Positions 23,865 to 33,085 of a DNA stretch of 64,000 nt are shown here, one piece after another (the first letter of the stretch is position 1; each line of letters opens with the position of its first letter). The position numbers and the translations under genes were made by a program. The stretch comes from Liminaster sp964567855 (GTDB taxonomy: Bacteria; Bacteroidota; Bacteroidia; Bacteroidales; UBA3663), in assembly GCA_964567855.1 (NCBI GenBank), contig CAZMOE010000005.1, positions 54,122 to 118,121 on the forward strand. Direction: 5' to 3'. Below the pieces are notes generated by a model, which saw only the letters and a list, made by a program, of their open reading frames with translations, did not search any database and was not told the DNA's origin.

Positions 23865-25835
23865 ATGAAACATTTATTTGGTCTGATTTCAGTAATGATG
23901 ATGACAGCAACGGTCATTGTGGCAAAAGACAAGGAACCGGTTGTGATGAAGATTAACGGAACGCCGGTTTCACAGGCGGAATTTGAATATTTTTATAATA
24001 AAAACAATCAGCAGGAGCTGGCCGAAGAAAAGAACTTCGATGAATATGTGGATCTTTTCATCAATTATAAACTGAAAGTGTGTGAGGCCGTTGCCCGCGG
24101 TATCGATACGACCCGTTCCTATAGGGATGAGCTGGCCGGCTATCGTTCACAATTGGCCGAACCCTATCTGAGGGATACCACTTGGCAGGATTCTTTGGTC
24201 AACGAGGTGCTTGACCGTCGAAAGATACAAGTGAGTGCCAGTCATATCCTGGTGACGGTAGACCAGAATGCTTCGGCCGAACAGGTAAAAGCTGCTGAAG
24301 AGAAGATTCTCGGTTACAAGGCACAGGTCGAGGCCGGTGCATCATTCGACTCGTTGGCCAGGGCTGTGTCGGAAGATCCTTCGGCTCGTCAGAACAAAGG
24401 CCGTTTAGGCTATTTCTCGGCTATGCAGATGGTTTACAGTTTTGAGAATGCTGCGTTTAATGCGCCGGTGGGGGGGCTCGCCGTGTGTCGTTCGCGTTTC
24501 GGCTATCATTTGATCAAGGTGCATGACCGCCGGCCCTCTTTAGGGGAGGTGCGTGTCGCTCATATTATGAAGGCCTTTATTGGAGGTAAAAGGGAGCCTG
24601 CCAAGGCCGCCATCGATTCGTTGTATAATGTGTTGAAGGGTGGTGCGGATTTCGCCCGGTTGGCTCAGACGAATTCTGACGACCAGTACACGGCACCCAA
24701 TGGCGGTGAATATCCATGGTTGGGGGCTTCCGCACAATTTCCGCCGGAATGGCTGTCCGAAGCATTCGCATTGCAGAATGAAGGAGACTATACTAAACCG
24801 TTCTCGACCGATTTCGGCTGGCATATTCTTCGTCTTTTGGGCAAACGTGACGAAATGCCGGTGACGGATGAAATGCGTGCTCAGATGAAGGAGATGATGG
24901 GCCGCGATCCGGAGCGTGCCGCTGTGGGGAAGAGGCTTTTCATCGATCGTTTGACTAAAGAGTACGGAATGAATCGGAATACCAAGACCAAGGCCTCGAT
25001 TGTTAAGTTGATGGCAGATACCACTATGACTAAAGCGACGTTTGTCTCTGCTCTCGGGAAGATGAAAAAGCCGTTGCTGGTCATCGGTAAGGAAAAATAT
25101 ACCGTTGCCGATTTTGCAGTGTTTGTGGACAAGGAGGTCGGTAACTATGCCCGGATGAATTTGGATGAACAGCTGGAGGCATGGAGTGAAAAAATGTTGC
25201 TGGATTACGAAGACCGGCATCTGGAAGAGAAGTATGCCGATTTCCGGAATCTTTATAAGGAATATCGTGACGGAATCTTGCTCTTCGATGTTTCTTCCAA
25301 GGAAGTTTGGGATAAGGCTGCTGCCGATACTGTCGGCTTGACTGCATATTTCGAGAGGAACCGTTCGAAATATGCTTGGGATTTTCCTCGCTTCAAGGGC
25401 GCATTTGTGGAATGTCATGACAACGACACACTGGTTAGTGTTCTAAAGTCCATCTATGATTCTGTCGGCGAAGATGCTGTGAAAGCCAGTGAAATTATCA
25501 AGGCAACCGTGCTGACGGATTCTGTTCTGACACCCAATCGCAAGACTCCTCCGTTCCATATTGTAAACGGCATTTTTTCCCGTGGCGATAATGATGCTGT
25601 GGATGTTATTCAGTTGAAGTGTAAGGATAAATTCCAGCCCCGTGCCGATATGCCAGTGGTGATGACTTTCGGTAAAATCCTTCATGGCGGCCCTGAATGT
25701 GTCGATGATGTGCGCGGTCAGGTTATTGCTGACTATCAGCTCGAATTGGAAAAGCTGTGGGTGGCCCAGTTAAGAGCCAAATATGAGGTGGAAATCAATC
25801 ATAAGGTTTTGGATAAGATTAAACAGCAGCAATAA
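23865..25835 (+). CDS. periplasmic parvulin-type peptidyl-prolyl isomerase (PpiD/SurA-like)
   Basis: The 656-residue protein has a signal peptide (about 1-20), a SurA-like N-domain (KINGTPVSQAEFEYFYNKNN), and two parvulin domains: about 120-225 (SASHILVTV to FGYHLIKVHDRR) and about 228-335 (VRVAHIMKAF to FGWHILRLLGK). A helical C-terminal half of about 300 residues follows. Such proteins assist folding and transit of outer-membrane proteins. It is the first of four genes (23865-29887) with short gaps, all directed at the envelope, so one operon is likely. Confidence 0.88.
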   Translation: MKHLFGLISVMMMTATVIVAKDKEPVVMKINGTPVSQAEFEYFYNKNNQQELAEEKNFDEYVDLFINYKLKVCEAVARGIDTTRSYRDELAGYRSQLAEPYLRDTTWQDSLVNEVLDRRKIQVSASHILVTVDQNASAEQVKAAEEKILGYKAQVEAGASFDSLARAVSEDPSARQNKGRLGYFSAMQMVYSFENAAFNAPVGGLAVCRSRFGYHLIKVHDRRPSLGEVRVAHIMKAFIGGKREPAKAAIDSLYNVLKGGADFARLAQTNSDDQYTAPNGGEYPWLGASAQFPPEWLSEAFALQNEGDYTKPFSTDFGWHILRLLGKRDEMPVTDEMRAQMKEMMGRDPERAAVGKRLFIDRLTKEYGMNRNTKTKASIVKLMADTTMTKATFVSALGKMKKPLLVIGKEKYTVADFAVFVDKEVGNYARMNLDEQLEAWSEKMLLDYEDRHLEEKYADFRNLYKEYRDGILLFDVSSKEVWDKAAADTVGLTAYFERNRSKYAWDFPRFKGAFVECHDNDTLVSVLKSIYDSVGEDAVKASEIIKATVLTDSVLTPNRKTPPFHIVNGIFSRGDNDAVDVIQLKCKDKFQPRADMPVVMTFGKILHGGPECVDDVRGQVIADYQLELEKLWVAQLRAKYEVEINHKVLDKIKQQQ

Positions 25836-25866
25836 TCTTCCTTACAGAGTTAAATAAGGCGTTCTT

Positions 25867-26715
25867 ATGATGAAAAATTATTTCTGGATTATCTTTTTGT
25901 GCTTGCTGTGTGCTTGTCAGAGGCCGCATTATATCGATAATGTGGTTGTGGCGGAAGTGGGCAAGTATAAACTGACGAAACCGGAGCTGCGCTCGGCGTT
26001 GCCGGTAGGGCTGACGTCGGAAGATAGTGTCGCTTTTGTCAGAAAATATGTCCGGAAATGGATTGATGAGCATCTGCTTTATACGCAGGGGATAAAGCAT
26101 GTCAGGAATATCGAGGCGCTGGAAGAGCAGGTCGAGGAATATCGCCGTGCGCTGATTTCCCAGACTTATGAAACCCAATTGCTGGAATCGAGGGTCGAAG
26201 ATGTAACCAATGACGAATGCTGGATGTTCTATGAGAGTCATGCGACGCAGTTGAAATTGGAGTTACCGGTGATTCAAGGGCTGTTTATCAAAATTCCGAC
26301 CTCTGCACCTCAGTCGGATAAACTCCGTGAGTGGCTGAAAGGACTGGAGAGCGGGGATTTGGAGAATATAGAACAACTTGAATCCTATTGCTTCCAATGG
26401 GCGGCGGCTTATGACAACTTTTTTCATGATTGGATAGATCTGCAGTTGCTGATGGAAAATATTCCGGCATCAAAGGCTATTCCGAAGGAGTTCGTTTCTC
26501 GCAAGGGGCGTCATGAAGTGGCTGATTCCGCGTTCATGTATCTGGTTTTCGTGAAAGATTATCGTCTGGCGGGTCAGCAGCAACCCTATGAATATGCTTT
26601 AAACGGGATTCGGGAGACTCTGCGGAAAGAGAAGTTGCAGGCTCTTCGTGAAGAGTTGTCCCGGCGTTTGTTCGAAGAGGGAATGAAAAAAGGAACGGTG
26701 AAATTTTATAATTGA
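25867..26715 (+). CDS. SurA-like lipoprotein without a clear PPIase domain
   Basis: The 282-residue protein carries a lipobox LCAC with Cys17 as the lipidation site. A SurA_N-like helical segment follows (VVAEVGKYKLTKPELRSALP...VRKWIDEHLLYTQG). No parvulin motif is visible. Members of this type occur between two parvulin genes in many Bacteroidetes and are probably chaperones of outer-membrane assembly; that role is inferred. The next gene starts 6 bp after the stop. Confidence 0.75.
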   Translation: MMKNYFWIIFLCLLCACQRPHYIDNVVVAEVGKYKLTKPELRSALPVGLTSEDSVAFVRKYVRKWIDEHLLYTQGIKHVRNIEALEEQVEEYRRALISQTYETQLLESRVEDVTNDECWMFYESHATQLKLELPVIQGLFIKIPTSAPQSDKLREWLKGLESGDLENIEQLESYCFQWAAAYDNFFHDWIDLQLLMENIPASKAIPKEFVSRKGRHEVADSAFMYLVFVKDYRLAGQQQPYEYALNGIRETLRKEKLQALREELSRRLFEEGMKKGTVKFYN

Positions 26716-26721
26716 TAATAT

Positions 26722-28098
26722 ATGAAAGTTGAATTGAGACATTTAATGGGGGCCGTTGTCGGGTGTTTGCTGTTTATCGGCGGAACATTCGCTGCCGTTG
26801 CGCAGACAAATAGTAATGTCGTGGACGAAATTATTTGGGTTGTGGGCGATGAGGCCATATTAAGGTCGGAAGTGGAGATGCAGAGAAAGCAGATGCTCTA
26901 TCAAGGTGAGAAAATTGATGGCGATCCGTATTGTGTTATCCCGGAACAGATTGCCATTCAGAAACTTTTTCTTACACAGGCCGCATTGGACAGTATCCAG
27001 GTCTCCGATGAGAAGGTAGAGCAACAGGTCGATGCCCGCATCAATATGTTTATATCCCAGATCGGTTCCAAGGAGAAGCTGGAGGAATATTTGGAAAAGA
27101 GCATTGCCGATATTCGCTCTGAATGGCGTACAATTATTCGCAATCAGAGTATTGTTTCCGAAATGCATAGAAAATTGACTGAAGATCTGTCTGTGACACC
27201 GGCCGAAGTTCGGTCATTTTATCAGTCTTTGTCGGCAGATAGCGTTCCATTTATTCCGACACAGGTTGAGGTGCAGATCATAACATTTCAACCCAAAGTT
27301 TCTCAGGCCGCTATCGATCAGGTGAAGAGCCGGCTCAGGGAATATACGCAGAGGATCACCTCCGGAGAGAGTCAATTCAGTACGTTGGCGATTTTATATT
27401 CCGAAGATCCCGGTTCTGCTGCCAATGGAGGTGAACTCGGATTCAAAAACCGGACCGCTTTTGTGCCGGAGTTCTCTCAGGTTGCCTTTCAACTGAACGA
27501 CCCGAAAAAGGTATCCAAAATTGTGGAGACGGAATTCGGATATCATATCATTCAGCTTATTGAACGTCGTGGGGACCGGGCTAATTTCCGGCATATTCTT
27601 TTATCGCCGAAGGTGGCGGCCAAAGATATTGCCGATGCTCAGCTTGCTATGGATACGTTGCGGAATCAATTGGATTCAGCTAAGTTCACTTTCGAAGAGG
27701 CCGCCCTTTATCTTTCCCATGATAAGAAAACTCGTAATAGCGGAGGTCTGATGGTAAGCGAAAATACCGGAACTTCCCGTCAGCAGATGGAAGAATTGCC
27801 GGCTGAGGTCGCCCGCCAGATCAATGGAATGAAGGTCGGTGAGATTTCCCGTCCTTTTACGATGAAAGATACACATACCGGCCGCGATAAAGTAGCCATC
27901 GTCAAACTGAAATCTCGTATTGAGGGGCACAAGGCTACTTTCTATGATGATTATCAGGTTATCAAATCTTTGTATGAAGAGTATCGCATGTCTCAGATCA
28001 TCAGTGATTTTATCCGCCAGAAGCAAAAAGAGACTTATGTACGTATCAAAGAGGGATGGGCGAATTGTGAATTCGAGTATCCCGGCTGGGTCAAATAA
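26722..28098 (+). CDS. SurA-like peptidyl-prolyl isomerase
   Basis: The 458-residue periplasmic protein has a signal peptide (about 1-28, ending AVAQ). A SurA N-domain (EIIWVVGDEAILRSEVEMQR) leads into parvulin domain 1 (about 175-285, from VEVQIITFQPK to FGYHIIQLIERRGD) and parvulin domain 2 (about 286-395, NFRHILLSPK to VAIVKL). This is the full SurA layout, so I favour a SurA-type outer-membrane-protein chaperone. It is embedded in the envelope operon, 8 bp before the OstA-like gene. Confidence 0.88.
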   Translation: MKVELRHLMGAVVGCLLFIGGTFAAVAQTNSNVVDEIIWVVGDEAILRSEVEMQRKQMLYQGEKIDGDPYCVIPEQIAIQKLFLTQAALDSIQVSDEKVEQQVDARINMFISQIGSKEKLEEYLEKSIADIRSEWRTIIRNQSIVSEMHRKLTEDLSVTPAEVRSFYQSLSADSVPFIPTQVEVQIITFQPKVSQAAIDQVKSRLREYTQRITSGESQFSTLAILYSEDPGSAANGGELGFKNRTAFVPEFSQVAFQLNDPKKVSKIVETEFGYHIIQLIERRGDRANFRHILLSPKVAAKDIADAQLAMDTLRNQLDSAKFTFEEAALYLSHDKKTRNSGGLMVSENTGTSRQQMEELPAEVARQINGMKVGEISRPFTMKDTHTGRDKVAIVKLKSRIEGHKATFYDDYQVIKSLYEEYRMSQIISDFIRQKQKETYVRIKEGWANCEFEYPGWVK

Positions 28099-28105
28099 AT
28101 AGGAA

Positions 28106-29887
28106 ATGTTGCGGATCTTTTGTATTGTTTTAGGCATTTTCTGGACGATTTCCTCTGTGATGCAGGCTCAGGAAAACCGTATGGCAAATGATACGGTTAT
28201 GCAAAGTCATAACAGACGGATATATCTGGAGCATGCCAATACGCTTAGTTTCAACAAGCGGGTCAGTGCCGACTATCAGGTCTTGCGCGGAGAGGTCCGT
28301 TTTCGTCAGGATAGTGCCTACATGTATTGTGACAGCGCCTATTTTTATGAAAATACCAATTCTATGGATGCTTTCGGTAATGTCCGGATGGAGCAGGGGG
28401 ATACGCTTTTCCTTTTTAGCGACAGTCTCTTTTATGATGGCAATACCGGTCTTGCACGCTTGAGGGACAACGTCCGGTTGATTCATAACAATTCCATCCT
28501 TTATACCGACAATCTGAATTATGAACGTTTTCAGGACAAGGCTTATTATTTCGATGGCGGAGTAATCGTCGATCCTGACAATCATCTCCGTTCCGAACTG
28601 GGATGGTATTATCCGAATACCCGGCTTGCCGTTTTCCGTTGGGATGTGCAGCTTCGTCACTATGAATATCATCCCGGCGAGGTGCCGGAATTCAACGCCG
28701 ATAGTATTGAATTGCATCCGGATTATATCGAAGATGCGGACGATATGCCTTTTGAGCCTTTATCGTTGAAAGATTCCCTTTTGGAGAAACTTGAACCTCC
28801 TCATGCCTCTTTGGATCCGGATGATGAAGCCCTGAAACCGCGTACGCTTCTTTATTCCGATACTTTGCGTTATAGTTTTCTTACGGCCCAGGCAGATTTA
28901 ACGGGACCCTCCAGGATTATCTCCGATTCCTCTTATGTCCTGACCGACAGAGGCTACTATAATACCCGTTCCGGACAAGCTTTCCTTTATGACCGTTCAC
29001 GTATTTACAGTCCCATGCGTTTTGCAACAGGTGATACATTGTTTTATGATCAGTTGCAGGGGTACGGAGAGGCTTTCGGTCATGCAGAGGCCTGTGATAC
29101 GCTCAACAGTGTCAAGTTATCGGGCGATTATGTTTATTATAATAATCTGGATGAAAGCATTTTGGTGACCGGAAATGCTCTCGCCATGGAATTTTCCGAC
29201 AGAGATACCCTTTATCTTCATGCCGACACGTTGCGGGCGTTTACGAAAGACAGTGTTCATTATATGAACGCTTATTATGCCGTTCGCTATTATCGGAATG
29301 ATTTGCAAGGAGTTTGCGATTCCCTTATCTATTCGACGAAAGATTCTGTCTCCACTTTTATGGGAAATCCGGTGATGTGGAATGGCTTTTACCAGATCAC
29401 CGGCGACACTATTTTCATTAAAATGGGGCAGAACGGGGTAGATCGGGCCATGGTACACGATTATGCCTTTCTTGTACAGCAAAAAGATTCCGTCCATTAT
29501 GACCAGATCAGTGGTAAAGAACTTGTCTGTTATTTCGATTCTTCAAAAGTGGAGCGAATGGACATGGAGGGAAATGTTCAGATCATCTATTATCCGGAAG
29601 AATCGGACAAAAGTCTGATCGGATTGAACCAGATGATCGGAAACTATCTTTCCGTATGGTTTAAAAGTCAGAAAATGGATCGTCTCCGTATCTGGCCGGA
29701 AGTGGTCGGTTCGTTGACGCCGTTGCCTTTGGTGACGGATGAGATACTTTATTTGCAGAACTTCCGTTGGATGCAATATCTGAGACCTATCGATCCGCAG
29801 GATGTCTTTCGCGACGTGCGTATGAAGAGCGATGACAGGCAGGAACATATTCAATTGTTCAACGAAGATGAGTTGAATGGATATTGA
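28106..29887 (+). CDS. OstA-like (LPS-transport-related) protein
   Basis: The 593-residue protein has a signal peptide (about 1-22) and a long run of short beta-strand repeats with the LptA/OstA look (LRGEVRFRQDSAYMYCDSAYF, MDAFGNVRMEQGDTLFLFSD), shared by OstA_2 family proteins. Such beta-jellyroll repeats bridge the periplasm for lipopolysaccharide transport. There is no LptD barrel. It ends the envelope operon (8 bp after the SurA-like gene) and precedes a small membrane-protein gene. Confidence 0.82.
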   Translation: MLRIFCIVLGIFWTISSVMQAQENRMANDTVMQSHNRRIYLEHANTLSFNKRVSADYQVLRGEVRFRQDSAYMYCDSAYFYENTNSMDAFGNVRMEQGDTLFLFSDSLFYDGNTGLARLRDNVRLIHNNSILYTDNLNYERFQDKAYYFDGGVIVDPDNHLRSELGWYYPNTRLAVFRWDVQLRHYEYHPGEVPEFNADSIELHPDYIEDADDMPFEPLSLKDSLLEKLEPPHASLDPDDEALKPRTLLYSDTLRYSFLTAQADLTGPSRIISDSSYVLTDRGYYNTRSGQAFLYDRSRIYSPMRFATGDTLFYDQLQGYGEAFGHAEACDTLNSVKLSGDYVYYNNLDESILVTGNALAMEFSDRDTLYLHADTLRAFTKDSVHYMNAYYAVRYYRNDLQGVCDSLIYSTKDSVSTFMGNPVMWNGFYQITGDTIFIKMGQNGVDRAMVHDYAFLVQQKDSVHYDQISGKELVCYFDSSKVERMDMEGNVQIIYYPEESDKSLIGLNQMIGNYLSVWFKSQKMDRLRIWPEVVGSLTPLPLVTDEILYLQNFRWMQYLRPIDPQDVFRDVRMKSDDRQEHIQLFNEDELNGY

Positions 29888-29949
29888 ACCCTATGCTTTG
29901 TGCCGCCGTTCCTTCATAAAGAACACTGATATCGTAAAAAAATAAACGT

Positions 29950-30240
29950 ATGAATATATTTTCAACAAGGAAACCCCGCCGTTTTGAGCGGCAACCCTAT
30001 TTCGCAGATCCTCGCAAGGAGGCGTTGGAAGCCCGGATCCGGAAAGTGAAACGTGAACTCGGGCAGCTTGACGAGGAGGACCTGAAACCGGAAGAATCCA
30101 TCCGCGGCTCGTTCGTGAATCAGACCTCACATCTGCGTCGGCGCAAAGAGAGCGGGACGCCGAGTGCATCAGCCCGTAATGTCAAGATTGCCGTCTGGCT
30201 GATAATTCTCGGCATAGTCTTTTATTTCCTTTTAAAATAA
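29950..30240 (+). CDS. small membrane protein of unknown function
   Basis: The 96-residue protein has a charged N-terminal part rich in Arg, Lys and Glu with a helical, coiled-coil-like stretch (RKEALEARIRKVKRELGQLD) and a single C-terminal membrane helix (about 77-95, IAVWLIILGIVFYFLL). It has no signal peptide. I do not recognise a named family, but the position between the OstA-like gene and mutL (39 bp gap) suggests a conserved gene of this group. Confidence 0.7.
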   Translation: MNIFSTRKPRRFERQPYFADPRKEALEARIRKVKRELGQLDEEDLKPEESIRGSFVNQTSHLRRRKESGTPSASARNVKIAVWLIILGIVFYFLLK

Positions 30241-30278
30241 GAGATTCGATGTCATAGAATCTAAAACATTCTACAGCC

Positions 30279-32213
30279 ATGTCAGATATTATTCATCTTT
30301 TGCCCGATTCCGTTGCCAATCAGATCGCGGCGGGGGAAGTTGTCCAGCGGCCTGCTTCTGTCATCAAGGAATTGCTTGAAAATTCCATCGATGCCCATGC
30401 CACCGAGATTCAGATCGTTCTTCGGGAAGCCGGACGTGAATTAATCCAGGTTATTGACAACGGTGTCGGTATGTCTCCGACTGATGCCCGCATGGCGTTC
30501 GAGCGTCATGCCACTTCCAAGATTTCCCAGGCTTCCGATCTTTTTGAACTTCAGACGATGGGTTTTCGCGGAGAAGCATTGGCCTCTATTGTCGCCGTAG
30601 CCGAGGTCGAATTACGTACGCGTCGTGCTGAAGATGAATGTGGTATCTGTCTCCTTTTGGCCGGAAGCAAATTGCAGCGTCAGGAACCTGTTTCCTGTCC
30701 GGTGGGATCGAATTTTCAGGTACGCAATCTCTTTTTCAATGTGCCGGCAAGACGCAAGTTCCTGAAAGGTAATCAGACCGAGCTGAGCAATATCATCACC
30801 GAGTTCCAGCATGTCGCGTTGGCACATCCTTCGATCGGTTTTACTTTGATTCATAACGATGCCGTCCAGGTGCAACTGGCGGCCGGTTCGTCGGTACGTC
30901 AACGCATCACGGCCTTATTTGCCAAAACTATCGGTCAACAGCTGCTGCCGGTCAGTCTGGATACGGAAATGTTCGCCGTCAGCGGTTTTGTCGGCCAGCC
31001 TGAGTCCGCCCGCAAGAAAGGTGCTTTGCAATATTTTTTCGTGAACAACCGTTTCATGAAACATCCCTATTTCCATAAGGCGGTGATGGAGTGTTATGGC
31101 GATATTCTGGCAGAGGGCGAGCAGCCGAACTATTTCCTTTATCTTACCGTGGATCCGGCGACAATCGATGTCAATATCCATCCTACTAAAACGGAGATCA
31201 AATTTGAGAATGAAAGTGCACGCTGGCGTATTCTTGTCGCAGCGGTCCGTGAGGCCCTCGGAAAGTTCAATGCCGTCCCTTCCATCGATTTCGATATGGC
31301 CGATGCCCCGGAGATTCCCGCTATGGGCGATGTGGGAATAGCCTCCGGTAACGGAGGAATCCCTCAGGCGCCGAAGCCGCAGTTCAGTCCGGTATATGAT
31401 CCTTTCAAACGTGATAGGAACACCCGTCAGTGGGAGAGTCTCTATGACGAATTTTCTGTTTCGAAGGAGCATCCGCAGCAGTATGCCCCATCCAGGCTTT
31501 CTTCCATCCCTTCCGATTTTTCCGACAGGACTGGCGGAAGCGCCCCTTTGCCTTCGCGGCTCTTTCCCGATACCGGCAGTTTGGCGGCAACGACCGTTTC
31601 CTCTGTCGCATTGCAGGATAAGGAATCTTCCTTGATGGAGGCCGAATGCCGTCGTCGCTTTTTTCAGCTGGGCGGTCGTTACATCTTGACGACAGTCAAG
31701 TCCGGTTTGATGTTGATCGACCAACACCGGGCTCATGTCAATGTCCTTTTTGACAATTATTACGAACAGATCCAGCGCAGGCAGGGCGTTTCTCAAAGCG
31801 AGCTCTTCCCTGAGCTGATTGAGTTTGCGCCGGCCGATCTGCCGATCCTCGATTCCATTCTGACCGAGTTGAATTATCTTGGCTTTGAACTCGACAATCT
31901 GGGCGGCGCTTCTTTTGCCGTTAACGGACGTCCCGCTTCTATGAGCAATGCCGATGTAAAATCGGTTTTGCTCTCCATGATAGAGGTGGCCAAAAGCCAT
32001 GAGGGCGGTGTCCGTGAGGAACTGGACCGTCAGCTTGCTTTGAAACTGGCGCAGGCTGAAGCCATCCCTTATGGCCGGATTTTGTCGGATGAGGAAATGG
32101 AACAATTGTCTGACAGTCTGTTCGCGCTTTCCATGCCCAATTATACCCCGGACGGTAAGCCTGTTCTTTCATTGCTGAGCTATGAAGAACTGACAAAGCG
32201 CTTTTCCGTCTGA
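30279..32213 (+). CDS. mutL: DNA mismatch repair protein MutL
   Basis: The 644-residue MutL has the GHKL ATPase motifs ELLENSIDAHA, DNGVGM and FRGEALASI, the transducer domain, a Pro/Ser-rich linker (about 345-445) and a C-terminal dimer domain. The endonuclease motif DQHAxxExxxxE appears only as DQHRAHVNVLFD, without the key Glu. Nicking activity is therefore doubtful, or a lineage variant is at work. Confidence 0.93.
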   Translation: MSDIIHLLPDSVANQIAAGEVVQRPASVIKELLENSIDAHATEIQIVLREAGRELIQVIDNGVGMSPTDARMAFERHATSKISQASDLFELQTMGFRGEALASIVAVAEVELRTRRAEDECGICLLLAGSKLQRQEPVSCPVGSNFQVRNLFFNVPARRKFLKGNQTELSNIITEFQHVALAHPSIGFTLIHNDAVQVQLAAGSSVRQRITALFAKTIGQQLLPVSLDTEMFAVSGFVGQPESARKKGALQYFFVNNRFMKHPYFHKAVMECYGDILAEGEQPNYFLYLTVDPATIDVNIHPTKTEIKFENESARWRILVAAVREALGKFNAVPSIDFDMADAPEIPAMGDVGIASGNGGIPQAPKPQFSPVYDPFKRDRNTRQWESLYDEFSVSKEHPQQYAPSRLSSIPSDFSDRTGGSAPLPSRLFPDTGSLAATTVSSVALQDKESSLMEAECRRRFFQLGGRYILTTVKSGLMLIDQHRAHVNVLFDNYYEQIQRRQGVSQSELFPELIEFAPADLPILDSILTELNYLGFELDNLGGASFAVNGRPASMSNADVKSVLLSMIEVAKSHEGGVREELDRQLALKLAQAEAIPYGRILSDEEMEQLSDSLFALSMPNYTPDGKPVLSLLSYEELTKRFSV

Positions 32214-32245
32214 TTAAAGAAATGTAATTTCTAAAGTTTATCATA

Positions 32246-33058
32246 ATGCAATACGCTATTTGTCTACAACCTTACATCCCCATGCGGGCCGATGCTTCCG
32301 AGCAATCGGAAATGGTTAATCAATTGCTGTTCGGCGATACGTTTCGGATTCTCAAAGAGGAACCGCATTGGTTTCATGTCATTCGGGATGCCGATGATTA
32401 TGAAGGCTGGATCAACAGCCACACCGCTACGATGCTGACGGAGATAGAATATCGTCGCTATCTTCTTGCCACAGACAATGCTCCGATGCTGCGCATGCCT
32501 TACAATCCGGTTCAGAAGACGGAGAACGGGGTGACCGGCGGGGCTTTTCTGTCATGGGGAAGCCGCATTTTCAATCTTGACGAAACCGGTATTACGTTTT
32601 TGATGCAAACGTCGCGTTTCGACGTTTCTTCTGCATCGTACGTCAATCCATTCTCTGCAACCTCCATGTCCCGTACTGCCTGCGCCAAGTATCTGCTTCA
32701 GCAGGCGCAGTTGCTGCTGAACGTTCCCTACTTGTGGGGCGGATGTTCGGCTTTCGGTCTGGATTGTTCCGGCTTTACACAGACTTTATACCGGTTCATC
32801 GGCATAAAATTGCCTCGTGACGCCTCTCAGCAGGCTTTGCGCGGCAATGAGGTCTCTTATGAAGACCGTTTACCCGGCGATCTCGCTTTCTTTGGAGAGG
32901 GAGAGCGTGTTTCCCATGTAGGACTTGTGGCCGGGCAGGGCCAGGTACTTCATGTTTCCGGATCCTTGCATTTCGACGAACTGCGACCGGAGGGAATTTA
33001 TTCCAACTCCCAGAAACGATTGACCCATCATTTGATTACCATACATCGCTTTTTTTGA
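32246..33058 (+). CDS. NlpC/P60 family peptidoglycan endopeptidase with SH3 regions
   Basis: The 270-residue protein has SH3-like segments (about 1-130), then the C40 peptidase with LWGGCSAFGLDCSGFTQ (catalytic Cys in DCSGF), SHVGLVAG (His) and VLHVSGS (third polar residue). It should cut peptides of peptidoglycan, most likely gamma-D-Glu-diaminopimelate bonds. No signal peptide is visible, so it may act on recycled cell-wall peptides in the cytoplasm. It lies 32 bp after mutL and 27 bp before murF. Confidence 0.88.
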   Translation: MQYAICLQPYIPMRADASEQSEMVNQLLFGDTFRILKEEPHWFHVIRDADDYEGWINSHTATMLTEIEYRRYLLATDNAPMLRMPYNPVQKTENGVTGGAFLSWGSRIFNLDETGITFLMQTSRFDVSSASYVNPFSATSMSRTACAKYLLQQAQLLLNVPYLWGGCSAFGLDCSGFTQTLYRFIGIKLPRDASQQALRGNEVSYEDRLPGDLAFFGEGERVSHVGLVAGQGQVLHVSGSLHFDELRPEGIYSNSQKRLTHHLITIHRFF

Positions 33059-33085
33059 AAAAACGCGTAATACAGCATTGACAGC

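Noticed and set aside
24540..25418. 292-codon frame antisense to the first isomerase gene
   Set aside because: Fully covered by a gene with clear parvulin domains.
30915..32105. 396-codon open frame antisense to mutL
   Set aside because: It lies wholly within a well-supported mutL gene and has no family motif or promoter; codon bias of mutL creates it.
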